Source: Montifringilla adamsi (lineage: Eukaryota; Chordata; Aves; Passeriformes; Passeridae). From it: 64,000 nt of DNA. The stretch is from positions 6,262,001 to 6,326,000 of the forward strand of contig JAGGNK010010225.1 of assembly GCA_017590115.1 (NCBI GenBank), in the 5' to 3' direction. Of this stretch, positions 38,251 to 52,177 are shown piece after piece (the first letter of the stretch is position 1; every line of letters begins with the position of its first letter). Under the pieces are notes generated by a model. The model had not been told where the DNA came from. It saw nothing but the letters and a program-made list of their open reading frames with translations, and ran no database searches. A program made the position numbers and the translations under genes.

Positions 38251-41000
38251 TGATACATGAGTTTGAAAGCATGGTTATAACTCCTACTGTAGTACCTACA
38301 AAGATGAAACATGGCACGTTTTGAAAGGAAGATGCTATGTCAAAATGTATTTTTCCAAAGAAAGCCTTCAGCTCATGGGCTAAGGTCCTTCCTTTCCTCA
38401 TCCAGACATGGAGATTATTTTATTGTAAAATTTAACTTGGGTCCATTTGTTTGGAGCTCCATTAAAACTAGCTCTGGATCCAGTACCTGACATATATCAA
38501 AGAACCACTGGAAAAGTACGACAGGCTGCCCTTGATGTTTCTGAAATCAAAGCAAGACCTATAGCCGCATGACCTTTTTTCAAGAAAAGAAATTCTTCTA
38601 CAGGTAGAGGACCATCCCCTCTCTGCCTTCTCAAGATTCAAACCCCTCCTTCTCCAGAGGCATAGATCTCTCCATGCCACTGCTGCCAGGTTTGTAGTGG
38701 AATCATGTCCAACTTTTGAGAAGTTGGCCCTTGATACATGAGCTGCTGCTGCCTCTGGAGCGTGGTGGATGGGAGAACACCAAAAACTTAGGAACTCATA
38801 AGAAAGATTTTTTAAGGGAAATGTTGACAATTTCTCAGCTATTCCCCCAGGAAAATACAATTAACTCATCTGTAATGAGAACACTTATACACACAAATTA
38901 GTTGTGGCTCGTGTGAAAGCTCCTGCTGTTTCTGTGTCCCTGTCCCAGCCTGTTGACTTACATGGAACAAAAGGCTGACCCTGGAAGAGTTTTCCCAATT
39001 AGTGTTCCATGGCTAATGCAAAAATTAAGGGAGATAATTGTGTTAGCTATACTTCTGGGGAAAATTAAGAATTTTATGAGACAGGTCTGACAAAGTGAGT
39101 GAAAATCCCAAGTGTCCAAATGCTTTAAGAATTTAAGAAAAGGTGGAAAGTTGTTGCTGCTCTGGTTTTAGAGAAGGGAGGTGGAAGGCCTCACCCTTCT
39201 CTGCTCTGCACAACCCAGTCTGTCTGGTGTAAAAGTGGAAGAGCAGTGCATTAATACAGCCTAGAAAATTCACCCCCGCATCGCGTGTTATTCTAAAATG
39301 ACCTTCTAAAATGACCTTCCCCTTCTTCCCAAAAGGCAGCATTTCCGTATTAAAACATGAACCTTGTTGTGTATGTGTTCAATCAAGTTATTTCATCTTA
39401 AATTGCTTTATATCAATTGACTCACTACACCTACCTGTTCCTATCTTTTCCCCCAGCTCATGAAAGGTACTGTACTTTGACACAAGCAAGACAAAGTTAT
39501 TTTATATGTACTAAGACACAGCTAGGTCTGTGACCCAGAATTAATACACAGCTCCTCAATTCCTTACAATTATTTTAAACTTCTTAAACCAAGGATACCT
39601 TCTCTTTCCACTGTAAGTCACCATCAGCTCCCATAAAACCAGAGAAGCCATGCATGCTAAAGACAAGAAATGGCTTATTTGAACTCAGAAAAGCTCAAAG
39701 CTTTTCATCTTTTCATCTCACAAATATCAACAAACTTGAGAATTTGGGGGGAATGGTTTATTTCTCAAATCAGTGACAATTAAAAATGTCATTAGTTGAT
39801 AGCTTAAACTTAACAGATCATGTTAAAGACTTAAAAAATATTTCCCAATCACAGAATTTTTGTTTTCTCAAGTGGCCAAAAATAACAGATGAGGCAGAAT
39901 GAGAAGAAACCATTCAATATTTAATCTATATTGCAACACTGTCAGCAAGATAACTAAGAGTCAGATCAACTCAGAGCACCTTTAGTTGAAACATTTTTTC
40001 CTTGGTAGAAATCCAGCAGGCTACAAATTCTTGTGGATCTGTGATAAGGTTGGGCTGCTGGGCTTTTGCTTGTTTTAAGGTATATCAGTATTTAATGGAC
40101 ACTGTATTACTCTTTTTTTGCTGTAGGTTATTTGGTTTGACTTTGTGTTTTGTTGAGATTTGTATTAAGTGACACAAATGACAAAGAATAGACTTTCTTC
40201 TGGTTTTCAATGATCAAGAATGATGGTAGGTCCAAATATGATTTCTTCTCAGACTTTTACTCAGGAAAGGAGCTCTTGCTATTCCTGTCCCCAGCACATT
40301 TATTTCTCCTTGCTGATACCAAATAATTTGAGGCCTTTTAGAGATAAAAAAAAATAGAATATTTATCCTACTTGAGACTGACAATTACAGAGAAGAGGAT
40401 CACTTCACAAAGGGCAAACTAGCTTACCTCATCTGTGGTTCTACTGAAAACTGATTGTAAAGTCACATTGGTTTAGATCAAAATAGATGGAAAATATGCA
40501 TTTTTGGGAAAAAAAGTAGCAATCATAGTTAGGACCTGCAATATACAGTTAATTCAAAAGAGTGGAATAACTTATCCACACTAAAATACTTTATAAAAAG
40601 AAAAAAAAATAGCTATATCAGACAAATTTGGCACTTGTAAGCAGCATAAATAGATAGTTGAACCAATAGCACATATCTTCTCTCTAGAAATGATCAATAT
40701 AGTTTAATGCAGAAGGAGACAAAAAAAAGACAAAACTTGTGCATGAAAACTAGGTGGGCAGGTATTGGAACTAAGACTTCATTCTGAGATGTCAGATTTA
40801 AGAACTACGGAACCATAACAAACAGAAGAGGTTAAATTTAAGGCCTCTCTATCTGAGAGGCAGTGAAAAGACAAATACTTAAAGACGTTGCCCTAAAGAG
40901 TGAGAAAGGATGACTGCAAAACAGAGCAGAGATGTTGTTTTGCTTCCTTCCCCCTCAAGCATGTAGAGAAGTCAATTTCTGCCCTAAGTCAAAAAATTAA

Positions 41001-41025
41001 TCCTGATAAAGAAACTTTATCAGGA
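41001..41025. repeat. Perfect 11-bp hairpin
   Basis: TCCTGATAAAG and CTTTATCAGGA are exact reverse complements separated by AAA. The right arm is followed by GTTAAAGTTAAAGAAACTTT, which repeats the AAAGAAACTTTA word of the hairpin centre. No gene is adjacent. Confidence 0.65.
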
Positions 41026-41299
41026 AAAGTTAAAGTTAAAGAAACTTTAGGTGAAACTTCACAGCTGAGTGGTTGTGACTTTTACTGTCCTGGTGGCAGG
41101 AGGCATAACCTGCCTTCTCTGCACAATGGGCTCTACCACTCAGAGAAGCAAATGGATTTTGAACAGTAAAATAATCTAAACTGCACAAGTATATTAAAAA
41201 AGATTTATATCTAAGAAATAATCAAGCCTCTTTAACACTTACCTCAAAGCCAGGTTTTTAAAGTCTTTCAAACCTTTTCTGAAATTGTTCATACACATT

Positions 41300-41317
41300 T
41301 AATAAATAAATAAATAA
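41300..41317 (+). repeat. Short AATA microsatellite
   Basis: Four TAAA units in a row after ACACATT. A simple repeat with no further context. Confidence 0.7.
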
Positions 41318-43659
41318 GTGCACATGGATTTGGGATTAACAGGCAGTCACTTAATCACTTTGGCTGCAAATGCAGCAGCCATCAGCCTAAACAAAGAGCA
41401 AATATGAGAACATTTGTAGCCATAAAACCAAGTATTTGCATTGAAGTATAAAGTAATGAAGCCTTTCAAGCAAACCAAGTCCCAGCGCTTGGGATTCTGT
41501 ACATAAAGTCACCAAGTCCTGCAGAATCACATCTCCCTTTGCTCCTTGGTCTCACACTAAAAATCTCTGTATCAGGCTAGATTCAAACTTCATATTCAAT
41601 GTTTTTTTAAAACTAACGTGAGGCCAATGATCTGAAGAGCAGAGACTCCCCTTTTTGTGAGAGGCCTCCCATGATTTATCAAGCCTTCCAGTGCTCAGGA
41701 TCACCATGGGCTGTACTCTGGCAGCAGGTACTGCCTTGCTTGCAGGGCTAGAGGATACAGCTGTGGAAATTCCTTGAGTACTCCCTCATGCACTTATTTG
41801 TAATAAACAGATGAGTCAGTGGCAAAGATCCCGTATTTTTCAGCATACTTTTCAATTGTGTTTCAGTAGTTTGTAAATAGATGCTTTTTCACACACTTTC
41901 CACTGTAACATAATCTTTAATAAAATCTAAAAATATTTCTCAAGGCAAGTTCAGGGCTCTACATCTTGGGAACCGGGCCTCCAATCCAACATGCTGTTCT
42001 CCTGAACACCTCACAGTGCAACTGCTCACAGTTTGCCAAGCACTGTGACACGCAAACACACCCATCAGTATTGCAGTTTCAGACAAATCAAAGGTAATTC
42101 TACATGTAAATTATGCACAACTAAATCACATTTAATTTCCAAAATTATTATTATCCTTCCCAGAAAGCTATGTAGCTTCTCACAGTTTACCTTGTTCATT
42201 AGCCTCAGAGCTAATCCCCTATACAGAGCTATAAATCCTGGACTTTCATCTAGTCTAACAAAATACTCAGGTATTAAAGCACCCAATTCCATTCTTTTTT
42301 ATTATAAAAGAAAAAAGTCTAATCCAAAATTTTAAGTCCCTTTTCCTTACCTCCCTGTAAATTATCTTATTCCTTTTAAGACTATATACTTCACCTTTCC
42401 ATGAGTCTTATATGAAGCACTGGAACAAGCACATTTGAAATCAACTTTACAGTGAGCTTGAATCCACAGAACACTTCCATTTTCAACAGATTGACCCTAA
42501 TTTACATCAGTCAGAAATCCAGTACTTTGAAACCATAATTCCTCACCAACAAAAAGTATCGACAATGTCCCTCTGGAAGCTTCTTTCATCTATATTATGG
42601 GAAGAAATTCCAACACTCTTTTTCCTTCAGGATCAAAGAAGTTTGCAGTGCTCCTACACTCTGCTCTGCACAAGAAAAAACTCTTTCTTCAGCAGAGCCA
42701 AATCTCTCACCTACAACTGTAAAGTCACTGCCATGCAGTAGTGCTAAAGAAACCATCACTAAAACAGAAACTGCCAGTCTATACTCTTCTACTTGAGCAT
42801 GTGGATTTGTTTGCCTGTTTAAAATAAGAAAGTGCTTAAGAAAGGTAATGAGAGACATCTTTGTCATCATAATCTGCTTCTTGCTCCTCAACTGCCACAA
42901 ATCAGTTCTGCTCTACTAACTTGCATTTGATCTGCTTTGACTTATACCACCTGTAGATCTCACTGTCAGTGCTGAATGTAAAGTAAACTCATGTCTAGAG
43001 GCCAAAGGCTCAGCTGGATTATATCAACACATTCCCTTCTTTGAAGTCCATGTGATACATGGATTTACAACAGCTGTAGCTCTAGTCTTGATTTGTTTGT
43101 TTGAGTTTTTAACATTGAGTAACCTACCAGGTACAAAGAGTGATAAAATTGGCAAGAATATAGTTTCTAAAGCAATTAATTCAACAGCATGCCCATCTCT
43201 GATTGTTATGCTTTTGAGATATGCATACATAAATATATGAACAAATTTCTATTTAATAGTCCATCAAAACATTTTTCAGTAGAATGGTCAATGTGGTAAA
43301 AGAAACATACAAATGTCAGGGTTTATTTATGCCTAGAGTTTAGCTTCAGAATTCAGTCTCCCATTTCTACTGGGATTTTTTTCATGGCACTTAGAATTTG
43401 TGGAATGGGTGCAAAAGATATACATTTTGTTGCCGTAATACAGTCAATTTTTGTCTAGCTAGAGCCAAGGTTACTGCCATACTTTCAGCTCAGAAAGTCT
43501 ATTTTATTTATCAAAGCCAAAATTATTAAGCTTGGCAGCCTAAGGTCAAGCACCAAAATCTATATTTAGGCATTCGTATAAATGGCCTACTTTACACAGG
43601 CAGTGAGGACCTGTAAAATTAAAAATAAGTCAGCACCCAGCACTTCTGAAAATCAAGTC

Positions 43660-44110
43660 TCTTAGCTGCCCAGATACGCAATTACACACATTTGAAAGAA
43701 ATGCCTTTATTTGTATGACTTTGGTATAAAAGAGGCATGTTGTGCCCTCTGAAGAACACTTTGAACACACCTTTTGAGAATTGTAATTCCTTCTGCAAGT
43801 CCTCTTACAAAAGCAATAACCCTCCTAATTAAATGTACCATTGATTCCTTTCACCTAGATTGAATACAATCCGACTAGTGAATCGACTAATAATGCATTC
43901 AAAAGACCCCAGTGTTCTGACTCACTTTCTTCTCATTTCAACATTGTATAAATCTAAGGCATTGTCTCCATGGTGGTTGTTTGTGTGGCTGAACAGATCA
44001 TCTTCATTTGATTTGTACAATAACAATGTTAATTGAAGAGCTGAGATCTGCGTAAGTCATATCAATTACCGGAAGACCTTCTGTCATTCTTACTTCCCAC
44101 ACTACCAAAG
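43660..44110. promoter_or_regulatory. Candidate conserved regulatory element, SOX/homeodomain-like
   Basis: About 450 bp of non-repetitive sequence with retained CpGs (GATACGC, ATCCGACTAGTG, AATCGAC, CTGCGTAAG, TTACCGGAAG) and dense factor-like words: CACTTTGAACAC (TCF-like), CCTAATTAAATG, ACAATAACAATG (two SOX-like sites, 44017-44028) directly followed by TTAATTG, and ACCGGAAG (ETS-like). No open frame or slippage run interrupts it. In my reading this is the single best enhancer candidate in the window. Conservation itself could not be tested. Confidence 0.4.
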
Positions 44111-45479
44111 CATCTAGTTAAAAATCTTTAAAGTAAAGCAATGGTTGCTGGAAAAGTTCATCAGTCTAGGACTGTGATAAAGGATGCTATTGCTGGGATA
44201 CTTGCTGCTGCTCCACTCATCACTAAGCCTGTGGTCCAGAGAGGCAAGACATGGCTGATCCTAACACATTCCTAATCAGTTTATTTGCAATACAGCTGTT
44301 TGCAAGAAATAGTGTCTTGGCCAAACTAGTACTGATGGTATTCCAAAAGTGCTCTGTAACTGCTCCAAGGATTTCATAACTTCATTGGAGGGGCTGAACC
44401 CTTGGGCAGCTGAAATAAGCAAAGCAGGCAATGGAAAGGACTCCATCACTCCATCTAGAATAACACCAGCTTTCCTTTCCACTTTGTACAGATTCAGAGC
44501 ATAAGCAATGTTTTGGTTTTGCAAAGATATGACACCCAAAAAGTGACCTAACTAACATTTATTTGCTCTTCTTCCAATACTGTGAGCAAATATGCTAGCA
44601 TGTAGCATCCACTCTAATGTGTGGAGTGTGACGAACCACATAAAAGAAGGTATCTACAATCTTCTTAGCCTAAGCCTACAGGAACAATTATTCAGAAGAT
44701 ATTTTTAATATTCTGGAGTACAGCTCCTTGGAAACGAAACACTGAGTTATGTGTATGTATATGTATGATCCTGTGTTATTGTGGTTCCTGAAGTCTCATC
44801 AGGAGCCAGATTACATGATCTATTATGCAATTTTATTATATTATACTGATATATACAGGCTGATTATACTACATGCCTGATAAAGAATTTCTTTATAATA
44901 CCTTAATTATGGCACCCTTTCAAATATAAAATTTACCTGCAATTTGAATCATGTAAACAGCACCAGCTTGAATTGTAAAAGGAACTCAAAATCCATTTCT
45001 TCCCCAAAGCTGAAATGTCCATAATTTCTTTTTCTTACCATGAATTGACTAAATTTTTATGAGTTTAAGCAAACAGGGAAAAAAAAAACTGTTTGGTTGT
45101 TGATTCCCAGAAGTATCAAAAATGAATTATAGGATTTTGGTCTGACAAAGAAACTCTCTTTTCAAAGTTGTTCTTGCAGCATCTCATTTTGCCTGTTAGC
45201 TGCGTGGTAGTCTGTCATTTAAACATTTTAAAATTATGAAGAAGATAAAAAAATCATACATACCAGACTCAAGAAGTGGCTAAAACGCAGCACATGCTTG
45301 AACTGTTGCATATTCACCACAGCAAAGGAGAATTCATGGATGACTTAACAGTGCATGAACTATATGCCTCCAAAAAGTTTACCTCACAGAAAATAAGATT
45401 CCCCTCTGTTGTAACTCCATTAAGTTTCACTCAGTCGCACTGAGCTGAGTATCTGTGCACAGACATAAGTAAAAGCACT
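44111..45479. other. Unique AT-rich DNA
   Basis: No gene recognised. A palindrome ATAAAGAA-T-TTCTTTAT sits at 44880-44896 after a TATA-rich patch (44830-44870). An 87-codon frame on the minus strand (44276-44539) is unremarkable. Confidence 0.5.
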
Positions 45480-45680
45480 TGGTTTATGCCATCATTATTG
45501 CACTGACTGTTATTAAAGCCTTCTATTTTTATTGAAAGTGTGTGTTTCAAATGAGGTTAATTTTATTAAGTCATAATTTAATTGGCAGTCTCAGTTTGTA
45601 AGTAGCCTGAAACATGAAAATCGGTGATGTTAGAGGTCAGGGCTGATATTCACTGGCAGAGAATTTTGGAAGGAGCTTTT
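45480..45680. promoter_or_regulatory. Candidate conserved non-coding element
   Basis: Contains GCCATCATTATTGCACTGAC, GAGGTTAATTTTATTAAGTC, ATAATTTAATTGGCAG and AGAGGTCAGGGC (nuclear-receptor-like half site) with no simple repeats. It is called on texture only. Confidence 0.25.
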
Positions 45681-47074
45681 TTATGGCCAAAGCCATACAG
45701 TCTTATAACTCGGTTTTATGAGTAAATTTTATCAATTCCCACAATTTCTTAGAGATGTGTTTCCCAAGAGTCAGGCCAAGATGTAGACACATACATAAAT
45801 CATGATAAAAATAAAAGAGAAATGTCACCTACAGCTCTCTTTTAGCCTCCTCATTTTCCTTGAAATATGGAAGTACAAGTCAGACATTCTCTATCCTAAA
45901 CAGAGGAAAGGACAGTACAATCTCAGGTCATTTAGATAGCAAAACAAAGGATACAGTATGGAAAATGTAGAGGATCATTCACTCGTTTATCTTCTGTCAG
46001 AGAAAGACTGGCATTTCTAACATCTGCAAGTACTTTGAATAGGAAGTTTCATAACTAATTAACTGTATTTCTAGCATTTCCATTGAAAGACTAATCAAAT
46101 AGTTAATAAACTACTTCTCAAGCAGTAAGAGGGGATAGCTTGTAAGTCCAGTCCACCAATTAGTAAGGAAGTGCCAGCTTCCACTCACAGCTAGGAACTA
46201 TTCATCACAAGAAACGGAAATTCTCTCAATTCATTGAAATGAATATGGAGTAAAATACTTGAGACAACCTGGTTTAAGTCACCCTGCATTGAGAAAAGTG
46301 ACCTTTTTACTTCACTTGGTGTCTAAGAAAAGTCTCCTGAAATTTTGTTCTGACTTAAATGACATTATCTTCTATCTGCTGCTAGAATTCAAAACTTTAC
46401 TGACCTAACTCAGCTCAAAATTGTAAACTCAGCTTCATAATTGTAAACTTTCCTCAATTGTATTATTTAACCACTGCTGTAACCATTGCATACATAAAAA
46501 ATACATGAAAGATATATACAAACTTCTTTGGGGTGAATTGCATCATGGATGCAATGAAGAAATGTCATGCAGAACCACATCACTTTAAAAATTAAGCAAT
46601 AACACACACTTTTTTGTTACTAGATTCCCACATTTTGAAATGACTTCACAGTTTCATCCCAACCTCAGCAATTATTCATATAATAGAATGTTTGAAAATG
46701 TAGATGGTTCTATTCAACTAAATGTTTCCATTTTTCAAATCTCTCACATATTTCCAGGCAAAATCACATTGGAATGGAAGAATAAAAACCCTGCTTTATT
46801 GCCCTTATGACATAAGTGTTCTCAGTCAGAAAGTATAGGTACATTTAAATTATATTACAACAATAAAATAAGACATATGTCACTTTTTCTGTTGTAATTG
46901 CTAATAAGGCATATCTGTACCTATTGTTTGAGACAATTTGCCTTTGGTATTGACAGTATTCATCTGGCACTAATGGAAAGATGTTAGCATAAAGAAATCT
47001 CCTGGATAGGTTGAAAAGCTGATTGCATGGATAATTCCGCTAAAAAATAACTATCTGTCTATTGGAGAGGAATT

Positions 47075-47076
<2 letters not shown>
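45681..47076. other. Unique AT-rich DNA
   Basis: No gene or repeat recognised. A short direct repeat of CTCAGCTTCATAATTGTAAAC-like words occurs around 46420-46450. Confidence 0.5.
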
Positions 47077-47123
<47 letters not shown>

Positions 47124-47157
47124 TTTTTAAAATTTTTCAACATAAAAAAGATTTGGG

Positions 47158-47197
<40 letters not shown>
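47077..47197. repeat. Paired poly-T runs (T44 and T36)
   Basis: A T44 run (47077-47120) and a T36 run (47162-47197) flank 41 bases that include AACATAAAAAAG and GGGGGGA. The arrangement parallels the T25/T20 pair at 61898-61958, which also encloses an ACATAAAAAA word. Run lengths are probably unreliable. Confidence 0.85.
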
Positions 47198-47200
<3 letters not shown>

Positions 47201-50200
47201 ATTTTCTAAGCTTTTAACAATTTACCAGTACAATAGAGCTTTTTAGATAACTTGAAATACCTACACAGCAGGTTACATTAATAGGTGCTAATTTTAAAGT
47301 TCACTCAGTTGAAAGATATGTGCATGCATATAGAATGATATCCCAAGAAGTCCTATATAGGTATCTTGCATTCACGTACATAATTACAATACATACCAAC
47401 AAAGTTCTGCTGTTCCTTTGCCTTTCTGATAGCACTTGATGCCCTACACAAGTGGCGAAGTATCTCAAAGAGAAAAGCCTAACCTTACTCACCTTATCTT
47501 CACTCACGCTACTCCCTCACTGAAGATGAAAAATCCACTGGTACAGACTACCACAGTCAGGACAGAGCTCTTCCCTCAAAAGATGACTACATTACTTAGA
47601 AGAAAGCTGACGACAGTAAAATCCTCCCCAGTTCAAGGAAAGTAATGTCCAGTTGACAACTGCATCCACTGCTAACAGATGTCATGTAACCACTACTGGA
47701 CAACCTTATCAGACTTGAAGGGATGCAACTTATGGGAGTCTGACTCCCCCTGGAAACTCTTCTCACAACTACAACTGTAAGAACAAGTTTTTGGACAAAG
47801 AAACTGCCTCAACAAACTTCTTTAAATGTTGCAGAAGGCAAAATTACAACGTAGAGAGATGGGTGTTGAAAAGTTTGAGAAGTAGGTTGAATGCAACATT
47901 GTTGGTTTGGAAGGAAGAGGGAGGAAGAGAGGTTATCTCTAGTGAACGCATTGTCAATGAATGCAAAAAATGGTCTCGTTAAAATTATAAAGGTGGAGGC
48001 CACCACTTCATCTCTCTCTTAGTGGAATTGCCTCATCGAAAGACCTTTCCCTCAAACAGAGTTTACTCAGCAATTGAGCAAATAACTCAGGTATTTTTTA
48101 AACCACATTTTTGCCCATAGAATGCTGAGCACATTTTCCAAATTCAATGAATAACAATTTATAATAGCTGCAAGATAAGGAAATGCAATTAGTTTATCAA
48201 TATAGTATTAGAAAAGCATCAAAAGGACAATTCACACATGAGTATGCTGTACAGTTCTTTGTAGTGACAACATATTTTTATTTAAAGATAAAACAATCAT
48301 CCAATAGATTATTAGTTCCATCACCCTCTCCTCCTCTCTCTCTCCAGTCATATACACAGTCATCAAAGCCTACATTTTATAACATGGCAGCTGTCCTTGG
48401 AAAGTTCTGATTTAGAAATAATTTGTCTTTCAGGTAGCAGGAACTAAAAAAATAATTTCTGTATCTTTTAAAATCTCTTTTTTTTCTTGAAAATAGGGCT
48501 GCAGTGTATAAAGAAATATTTCATAACAATATATGAGATACTTATGAACTCCATTTGGTGCTAAAAGACCTACATAGTAGTTACGTCTTAGAAGAGATGT
48601 GCTGAATAGCTGTGGCACATCCCAGACAAATCATGTTCTTATCCAGCTCAGTATGAAGAAAAGCACACATAGATAACAAAATTATTTCTTTTAGACCAAA
48701 AACTAGAAAATATCAGTTGTCAAAGTCAAACAAGTTCTTTCTTCATTTGGTACAAATATTCAAATCTTTACAAAATGAAGGTAAAGGAAGATCCTACATT
48801 TTCTATGAAAACAAAGAGGTATTGGCCTGATTTAGTAGGCATTGATTGTAACTGTTTTTATTTAACTCAGGATGACTTTTTTTGTTTTCTAAACATATAT
48901 TTCCATCCTGATTTCAATAATGCTCACCTGTGTTCTTTGGGCCAGTTCATTTTATGCTATAGCCCACAGTGGTATCTGGATATCTTATTAAATTCTAGAT
49001 TATGCTTATATATACAGGAGGAAGCTTTGTATATTAACTACTTACAATACAGAAAACAATGGACTGTGGTCTTTTAAAAGCTCAGAATCTATGGGAAAAT
49101 ACCTTTTGGTTGTCTCTTAACATAAGATACTGACATCTTCAAGTATATTAGTAAAGATACCATAGATAAAGTTAAAAGGCTTTGAAATAACAGAACATTA
49201 TAAACTTCTGCTTAGTGAAGATAATTTTTTTAAACAGCTTTCAGGAACCTATTATTTATGCCAACAATATTGTAGTATCTCACTTCACACTATGCTAAAC
49301 TACTTCATTTGGTCACAGTATGGAAACATACACTCTATATTATGGCTTGTGAGAGTAAACATACAACTGAGCAGTGTACAGTGATATTCTTGTGTAGATG
49401 AAATACAAAAGCAGCAGCAGATCTCAGGGAGATCTCATCAGTGTGCACAGATACATAAGGGAGCAAAGAACATGGAGCCAGGCTGCTTTCAATGGCACCC
49501 AGTGACAGAACAAGAGGCAATGGCATGAAATGAAACACAGGCAGCTCTATCTAAAATTTCTTGAGTCTCTTCTGAGAGTAATATTAGTGACTTCAATCTG
49601 TTTACTAGTGTCAGTGTCAGGTTCCAAACCTATGAAGCCGGAGATATCATTCACATATAGGAATGATGACAGATCTGCAGATCAGGAGAAAGTGCGTTAA
49701 TTACCAAGGCCTCCCACACATGGAAAAACATCTAACAAAGGCAGCAGATTAACGCATTCTCACACAGCCATTTATACTCCACCACTGACTACATCTCAGG
49801 AGTAATTTCCATTACTGTAATAAGCATGCTACAGGACTTGCTAAAAGAAGTGTCCTTGCAACATTATCATATTAAATATTAAAGGCAAATAAGAAGTGCT
49901 GCAGAATCTTCTGGGATGCCTTAGAAAATACATAGCAAAAGTCATTCCAAAAATTTGGAGGTATCCAAACCACAGGTACATCCTGTCTGAAGAGACCTTA
50001 TTGTGACCCTTCAAATAGATCATTGGAGTTCATACCTTGTTCCCCAACTACTTCCTTTACCACATTTAGCCTGTGCATAAATATCCTCATTGACAGTGTG
50101 GGATCCCTCCCCTGGCTTCTTTACAGCTTGCTTTTCTATTATTCCTATGCAGGAACATACACTGAGTTGTTTTGACCGTGAAGGTATGAGTCTATATTTT

Positions 50201-51670
50201 TAGCTTACTGCTTCCAATGCCTGAATGTCTGCACAGGGATTTCTGAGCGTTTGTTTTATTAGTCATGCATGTTATTTATATCATTCTATGTTTTTCCCTG
50301 TGGTTTTCATACACCACAGCTTAAAACATTCTGATAAAAAATGGATGAACAGTTGGGGAAAAGTTTGCAATTTTCTGTCCGGTCTGTTTGATCATTGGCT
50401 GCTTTTCTTTCCTGGCAAATGAGCTGGCTAATTCTTTGCAGGCGGTGTTCCAGAATCAGCTCTTGAGAAAGACCCCCTGTGTCATACGCAGGAAGTCCTA
50501 ATAAATCAGCATCTGAAAATGACAGCATGCAGAAGTGTGGTATACATGGGCCTTTAGAAAACTGCATGAAAAATAATAATTTACTTGCCAAGTCTCAACA
50601 ATTTGAAGTACTCTTGACTAGTACTCTTCTTGACTGTTAAGATCTTCACAAATTTTCCTTCATTTCACTGTTTAAAATCCCTCAAGGAAACATAATGAAT
50701 ACCTTGGATATCTCCTGCTTCACCAATATGAAACAACTGAGTTTCCTCAAAGAGGTTTCTCAGAGGACAACAGCAGTATTAGAAGAAACTGAACATGCTG
50801 CCATAAAATCTTCCCTTAAACTTTGTGCTGTTGCACGCCCCAGAAGGAGGTTATTGGCAAGAGTGTGGGTGTTCATACAAGGTGATGAGAGAACCTAATA
50901 TTTATACTGTGAATACAGCTAGTGACTATAACTGAATTCCAAGAAAAGAGAAAAAGGCTATATAGCTTATTGGAAGATGTAGGTTAAGATACAGCAAAAG
51001 CTAATGAAGATAAAAAAACCCTAGTGATTAATTCAGAATTCATAGACTTTAATAGCTACTAAAGAGTTTAGGATCAGATGCCATGATTAAGCCATTTGCT
51101 GAAACTACTTTTATGCCCCATGATTTTATATTTTGCTTAGAACCCACATACTAAGATGAAAACTTTCTTCCTTATCTCCTAGAAAAAGATCCAAAGTCAA
51201 ACAGGAGAAAGTACATGAAGAATTCACTACTGGATATTTTTTCTCCTGCTGATTGGTCATCTTCACTGTAAAAATATTGTGACTTAATTCCATTGGGAAC
51301 TTGTTTGGCTTTAAATACTAGCCATATACTTATTTTTAGTCCTTTCTCTAGTATATAAAGAATGAACTGAGAAGTCAGCCAGGCTTTGTCTCCTAGATAT
51401 CTTAATGTTTAAGTGCTGTAATCAAGTTTCTTCAGTCTTGTCCACTGCAATGAGAGATGAAGCCTGCCTCAAAGTGATTGGGCAGCCTTTTTGGTTTACA
51501 GAACAGCTGAGGCATAGTTGTTAGACACAAGTAGGTGGTGATGTTACAGTTTTTCTTCACATGGGTAATCCATTAACAAGAGAGTTGAACACAGAAACAA
51601 TGAATAGATGACCCATGGGCTGAAGAGAAAAAAGAAAATAAAAAAGATAATTAAATTTCAGTGGGTGAAT
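47198..51670. other. Unique AT-rich DNA
   Basis: No gene recognised. Frames of 60-100 codons appear on both strands with no family resemblance. A pyrimidine-rich patch CCCTCTCCTCCTCTCTCTCT lies near 48324-48345. Confidence 0.5.
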
Positions 51671-51728
51671 AGCAACAGATGAAAAGAAAGAAGGAGAATA
51701 AGCAACAGATGAAAAGAAAGAAGGAGAA
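51671..51728 (+). repeat. 30-bp tandem duplication
   Basis: AGCAACAGATGAAAAGAAAG followed by AAGGAGAA occurs at 51671-51698 and again, identically, at 51701-51728. It is a recent local duplication in purine-rich DNA. Confidence 0.85.
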
Positions 51729-52177
51729 AAAACATGCTGCTTTACTCAAAAGTTATATTAAGTTTCTAAGTTCTTTAGTTCACTTCAAGAATAATTTGAC
51801 TTGGGGAGGAAAAAGAAAAACCTTTTTGAATTTGTACCTTATTTCTTTGTTATACCAGAATTATCTTCAAGGCTGCACATGTTCTGGATTAGAAACTACT
51901 CATTGATTCAAGACAAGGAATGGATTGTAGGCACCTCATTAATAGCAATTATTAGTTTCTGAAGGTCTATCCAGGCTCCCTATTTATTACGGTATTAGTT
52001 AATTAGTTGGACTCTTCCAGCCTTCCTCAGCTATTGCTGACAAAAACAAGACAAACACTCTTCAAATGCAACTGTCCTCTGAATGAGACATGCTTTACTT
52101 TCTGTGGGTATGCACCTGAACAGCATCAAAAACACCCTTAGCTTTGGCAATAAAAAAGTGCATGGAACTACAAGACT
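51729..52177. other. Unique AT-rich DNA
   Basis: Nothing recognised between the 30-bp duplication and the polypyrimidine tract. Confidence 0.5.

Larger units (their letters stand above)
38251..43659. other. Unique non-coding DNA
   Basis: No gene recognised. A 130-codon frame at 38468-38860 (-) resembles nothing known. A short direct repeat TCTAAAATGACCTTC occurs twice in succession at 39292-39320. A hairpin lies at 41001-41025 and an AATA microsatellite at 41300-41317. The stretch 41470-41830 is mixed-composition with an AATAAA at about 41802-41807 but no recognisable exon. Confidence 0.5.

Noticed and set aside
38468..38860. 130-codon minus-strand frame next to the CR1 copy
   Set aside because: Composition is irregular, it does not continue the CR1 reverse-transcriptase remnant, and no known protein is recognised.
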